The notes under the pieces are model-generated. The model did no database searches. It was given only the letters and a program-made list of their open reading frames with translations, and had not been told where the DNA came from. From Halothiobacillus diazotrophicus (lineage in GTDB: Bacteria > Pseudomonadota > Gammaproteobacteria > Halothiobacillales > Halothiobacillaceae): DNA of 64,000 nt. Position 1 is the first letter of the stretch. Each line of letters opens with the position of its first letter. The translations under genes were made by a program, and so were the position numbers. Positions 61,746 through 64,000 of this stretch are shown here, piece by piece. The stretch lies in assembly GCF_001663815.1 (NCBI RefSeq), contig NZ_CP016027.1, positions 868,001 through 932,000 of the forward strand, in the 5' to 3' direction.

Positions 61746-62885
61746 TCAGCTCTTTGCCTGACCGTCCCGCGCGGCGAGGAAGCTCTGGGTGGACAGATCC
61801 GTCCACGGCCGGACATCCGCCAGGAAGGCCATGACCGAGGCATAGACTTTCTGGGCGGTGGCATCCTTCGCGGCCAGTTCTTCCATGACTGTTTTCGTCG
61901 TGGATTTCAGCGCAGAAAGAATTTCCGGTGAGAAATAACGCAGCTGAACCCCATGGTCGTTGATCAGGGTCTTCAGGGATTCGTTGTTGCGCGCCGTCAA
62001 CTCGGAAAGCATGTCGGCATTGGCCATGCGGCAAGCCGCTTTCACGATATGCTGCAGATCGGTCGGCAACGCCTCGTAAGCCTTCTTGTTGATGATCGCT
62101 TCCATGGTCGAACCGGGTTCCTGCCAGCCCGGGGCATAGTAGTACTTGGCGGCACGATAGAAGCCGAACGCGAGATCGTTGTACGGACCGACCCATTCGG
62201 CGGCATCGATCGTGCCGTCGTTCAGCGCCTGGAACAGTTCGCCGCCGGGCGTGTTGACCACGGTGACGCCCAGACGACGCAGCACCTCGCCGCCGATGCC
62301 CGGCATCCGCATTTTCAAGCCCTTGAAGTCCGCCAGCGTCTCGATGGGCTTGCGGAACCAGCCGCCCATCTGCACGCCGGTATTCCCGGCCGGCTGGGGA
62401 ATCACGCCAAACGGCGCATAGGTCTCTTCCCAGAGCTTCAGGCCGTCGCCGTAATACAGCCAGCTGTTCATTTCATCGGCGGTCAGACCGAAGGGGATGG
62501 AGGTAAAAAACGGCGCAGCGGGAATCTTGCCCTGCCAGTAGTAGGCACCGCCGTGCCCCATCTGGGCCGTACCGGCGCGAACGGCATCGAACACCTCCAG
62601 CGCGGGCACGATCTCGCCGGCACCATAGACCTCGATCTTGAGCCGGCCGTTGGACAGTTCTTCCGCATAACGGGCGATGTTGTTCGCGCCGGTGCCCAGA
62701 CCGGGAAAATTCTTCGGCCAGGTCGTGACCATCTTCCACTGGATGGTCTCTGCCGGCTTGGCCGCCGCAGCAGAGGCGGCAGGGGTCGAATCGCCGCTCT
62801 GCTTGTTCTGATTGCAACCGGTCAGAGTCATGCCGGCGGCCAGTGCGCCGGCACTGCCGATGGTAAGAAATTCGCGACGCTTCAT
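61746..62885 (-). CDS. Orphan TRAP solute-binding lipoprotein (DctP family)
   Basis: 379 residues. Twin-arginine motif RREFLTIGSAG and lipobox LTGC (Cys24) followed by a Ser/Ala/Pro linker, so a Tat-exported lipoprotein. The body aligns with the 8798-9889 protein (FTSIPFGLTADEMNSWLYYG versus FTNVPFGMDPLATNAWLYDG; GVQMGGWFRKPIETLADFKG). No DctQ/DctM genes lie beside it in the window, so it may deliver a second ligand to the permease at 9.9-11.8 kb or to one elsewhere. Confidence 0.92.
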   Translation of the reverse strand: MKRREFLTIGSAGALAAGMTLTGCNQNKQSGDSTPAASAAAAKPAETIQWKMVTTWPKNFPGLGTGANNIARYAEELSNGRLKIEVYGAGEIVPALEVFDAVRAGTAQMGHGGAYYWQGKIPAAPFFTSIPFGLTADEMNSWLYYGDGLKLWEETYAPFGVIPQPAGNTGVQMGGWFRKPIETLADFKGLKMRMPGIGGEVLRRLGVTVVNTPGGELFQALNDGTIDAAEWVGPYNDLAFGFYRAAKYYYAPGWQEPGSTMEAIINKKAYEALPTDLQHIVKAACRMANADMLSELTARNNESLKTLINDHGVQLRYFSPEILSALKSTTKTVMEELAAKDATAQKVYASVMAFLADVRPWTDLSTQSFLAARDGQAKS

Positions 62886-62952
62886 GTGCTGAGTCCTTGT
62901 TATTGATGAATTTATGAATAATTGAACGAAAATGGGGTGACGGCGACGACGA

Positions 62953-64000
62953 TCAGATCGCCGTCAGATTGGCATAGCTGAGAATCAGCCATTTGCTGCC
63001 TTCGATGCCGAAATTTACCAGCACGCGCGTGCTGGCTCCACTGCCCTCGTGGTCGATGATGGTTCCCTCGCCAAACTTGGCGTGACGCACGGCCTGACCG
63101 ATCGACCAGCCGCCCTCCTCCGTCGTCGTCGGTCGGGGCGGCAGACCGGACGGTGCCTGACGGGTCTGAAAGCTCTGGCTGGCACGCGGACGGATTTCAT
63201 GGATGAGATCCGGCGGCAGTTCGCCGAGAAATCGCGAGGGCACGGGAAACATCTGCCGGCCATGCAGGCGCCGGGACTCGGCCGAAGTCAACGTGAGGGT
63301 CTTCTGCGCGCGGGTGATGCCCACGTAACACAGCCGACGCTCCTCTTCGAGGCGTCCCGGCTCGTCGAGGGCCATCTGGTGGGGAAACAGCCCCTCCTCC
63401 ATGCCGACGAGAAAGACATGGGGGAATTCCAGCCCCTTGGCCGCATGCAGCGTCATCAACTTCACGCAATCCTCCCACTCGGCGCCCTGGGCATCGCCGG
63501 CATCCAGGCTCGTCTGGCTCAGGAAGGCATCGAGCTCGCTCATGCCCGCCGCCGTCTCGGGATCGAAATCGAAACTCCGGGCGGCGCTGACCAGTTCGTC
63601 CAGGTTCTCAAGGCGGGCCTCGCCCCGTTCGCGATCCCGATCCTTCTGCTGCAGGTCACGCAACCCGCTCGCCTCGATGACCCGCGCCACCCGGTCCGCC
63701 AGAGTCTCGTTCGCCGTCTCGACCGACAGGCCCTCGATCAATTGCATGAACTTGGTCAGCGATCCGGATGCCCGGGGGGCGAGTTGACCTTGGGCCACGG
63801 CGTACTGCGCCGCCTGCCACAGCGGTTCCTGTCGCGCCCGGGCAAGTTCGCGCAACTGCATGATCGTCTTGTCGCCCAGGCCGCGGGCGGGCGTGTTGAC
63901 CACCCGCTCGAAGGCGGCATCGTCCCCCCGGTTGGCCATCAGTCGCAGATACCCCAGAGCATCGCGGATCTCGGCCCGGTCGAAGAACCGCAGACCGCCA
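62953..64000 (-). CDS. uvrD: DNA helicase II UvrD, C-terminal part
   Basis: About 348 codons; continues beyond the right edge. GGLRFFDRAEIRDALGYLRL at the edge is helicase motif IV region; KLMTLHAAKGLEFPHVFLVG MEEGLFPHQ (split) is motif V, and EEERRLCYVGITRAQKTLTL is motif VI. The C-terminal Tudor-like domain (WSIGQAVRHAKFGEGTIIDH) is complete. Functions in nucleotide-excision and mismatch repair. Confidence 0.95.
   Translation of the reverse strand, partial: GGLRFFDRAEIRDALGYLRLMANRGDDAAFERVVNTPARGLGDKTIMQLRELARARQEPLWQAAQYAVAQGQLAPRASGSLTKFMQLIEGLSVETANETLADRVARVIEASGLRDLQQKDRDRERGEARLENLDELVSAARSFDFDPETAAGMSELDAFLSQTSLDAGDAQGAEWEDCVKLMTLHAAKGLEFPHVFLVGMEEGLFPHQMALDEPGRLEEERRLCYVGITRAQKTLTLTSAESRRLHGRQMFPVPSRFLGELPPDLIHEIRPRASQSFQTRQAPSGLPPRPTTTEEGGWSIGQAVRHAKFGEGTIIDHEGSGASTRVLVNFGIEGSKWLILSYANLTAI

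Overview
The window is high-GC gammaproteobacterial chromosome. The gene set includes hemB, ubiA, kup, uvrD, thrC, the nagZ-hpt-thioinosine phosphorylase cluster, Tat-exported TRAP binding proteins, FliA-type chemotaxis promoters and cytochrome c'. It would fit a Halothiobacillus/Chromatiales-like organism, but that genus-level idea is inference from gene style only.

Layout. (1) 1-5.1 kb: the start of an aminotransferase, then a decayed polymorphic-toxin region. Four membrane 'immunity-like' genes on the minus strand are each translationally linked to a short N-terminal stub of an alpha/beta-hydrolase (lipase-like) toxin. Each stub ends close to, or inside, the arm of a small inverted-repeat element. 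(2) 5.6-8.4 kb: a frameshifted toxin-antitoxin remnant, lepB, an ECF sigma factor with a tiny membrane partner, and an Lrp/AsnC regulator. (3) 8.7-14.4 kb: a TRAP transporter-gamma-glutamyltransferase-TauE operon behind a textbook sigma-54 promoter. (4) 14.5-22.0 kb: housekeeping genes (DUF4332 protein, thrC with an unusual Cys-rich insert, nucleoside salvage, nagZ, a candidate sRNA, an Orn/Lys/Arg decarboxylase, tRNA-Leu).

(5) 22.0-50.2 kb: a defence island starting beside tRNA-Leu. It holds a cyclic-oligoadenylate module (a DUF1874/Crn2-type ring nuclease, an NE0113-family CARF protein and a CARF-HEPN Csx1-like RNase). Two decaying genes follow, one with two in-frame TGA codons and one broken by a 10-bp tandem duplication. 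Three CRISPR arrays share one repeat and leader. A complete type III-B operon runs cas2-cas2-cas1-(small ORF)-cas6-cmr1-6, with a Cmr2/Cas10 that lacks the HD domain but keeps GGDD. Between arrays 1 and 2 lies a tightly packed eight-gene envelope operon: a lipoprotein, an S8 protease lipoprotein, a separate autotransporter-barrel-like protein and five membrane or exported proteins. The island ends with an orphan XRE regulator, the 3' half of hsdR and a complete IS3-family element lacking a target duplication, which suggests an IS-linked deletion.

(6) 50.3-64.0 kb: conserved chromosome: a membrane protein, hemB, two near-duplicate chemoreceptors with sigma-28 promoters, cytochrome c', a CDF-like protein, ubiA, gamma-carbonic anhydrase, a DtxR-family regulator, kup, an orphan TRAP binding protein and the 3' part of uvrD.

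How the parts may work together: target RNA bound by the Cmr complex should trigger cyclic oligoadenylate synthesis by the Cmr2 GGDD site, activating Csx1. Crn2, and perhaps the NE0113 protein, would switch the signal off. The envelope operon sandwiched between two arrays is the least explained part and the best candidate for an undescribed CRISPR-linked or array-mobilised cassette.
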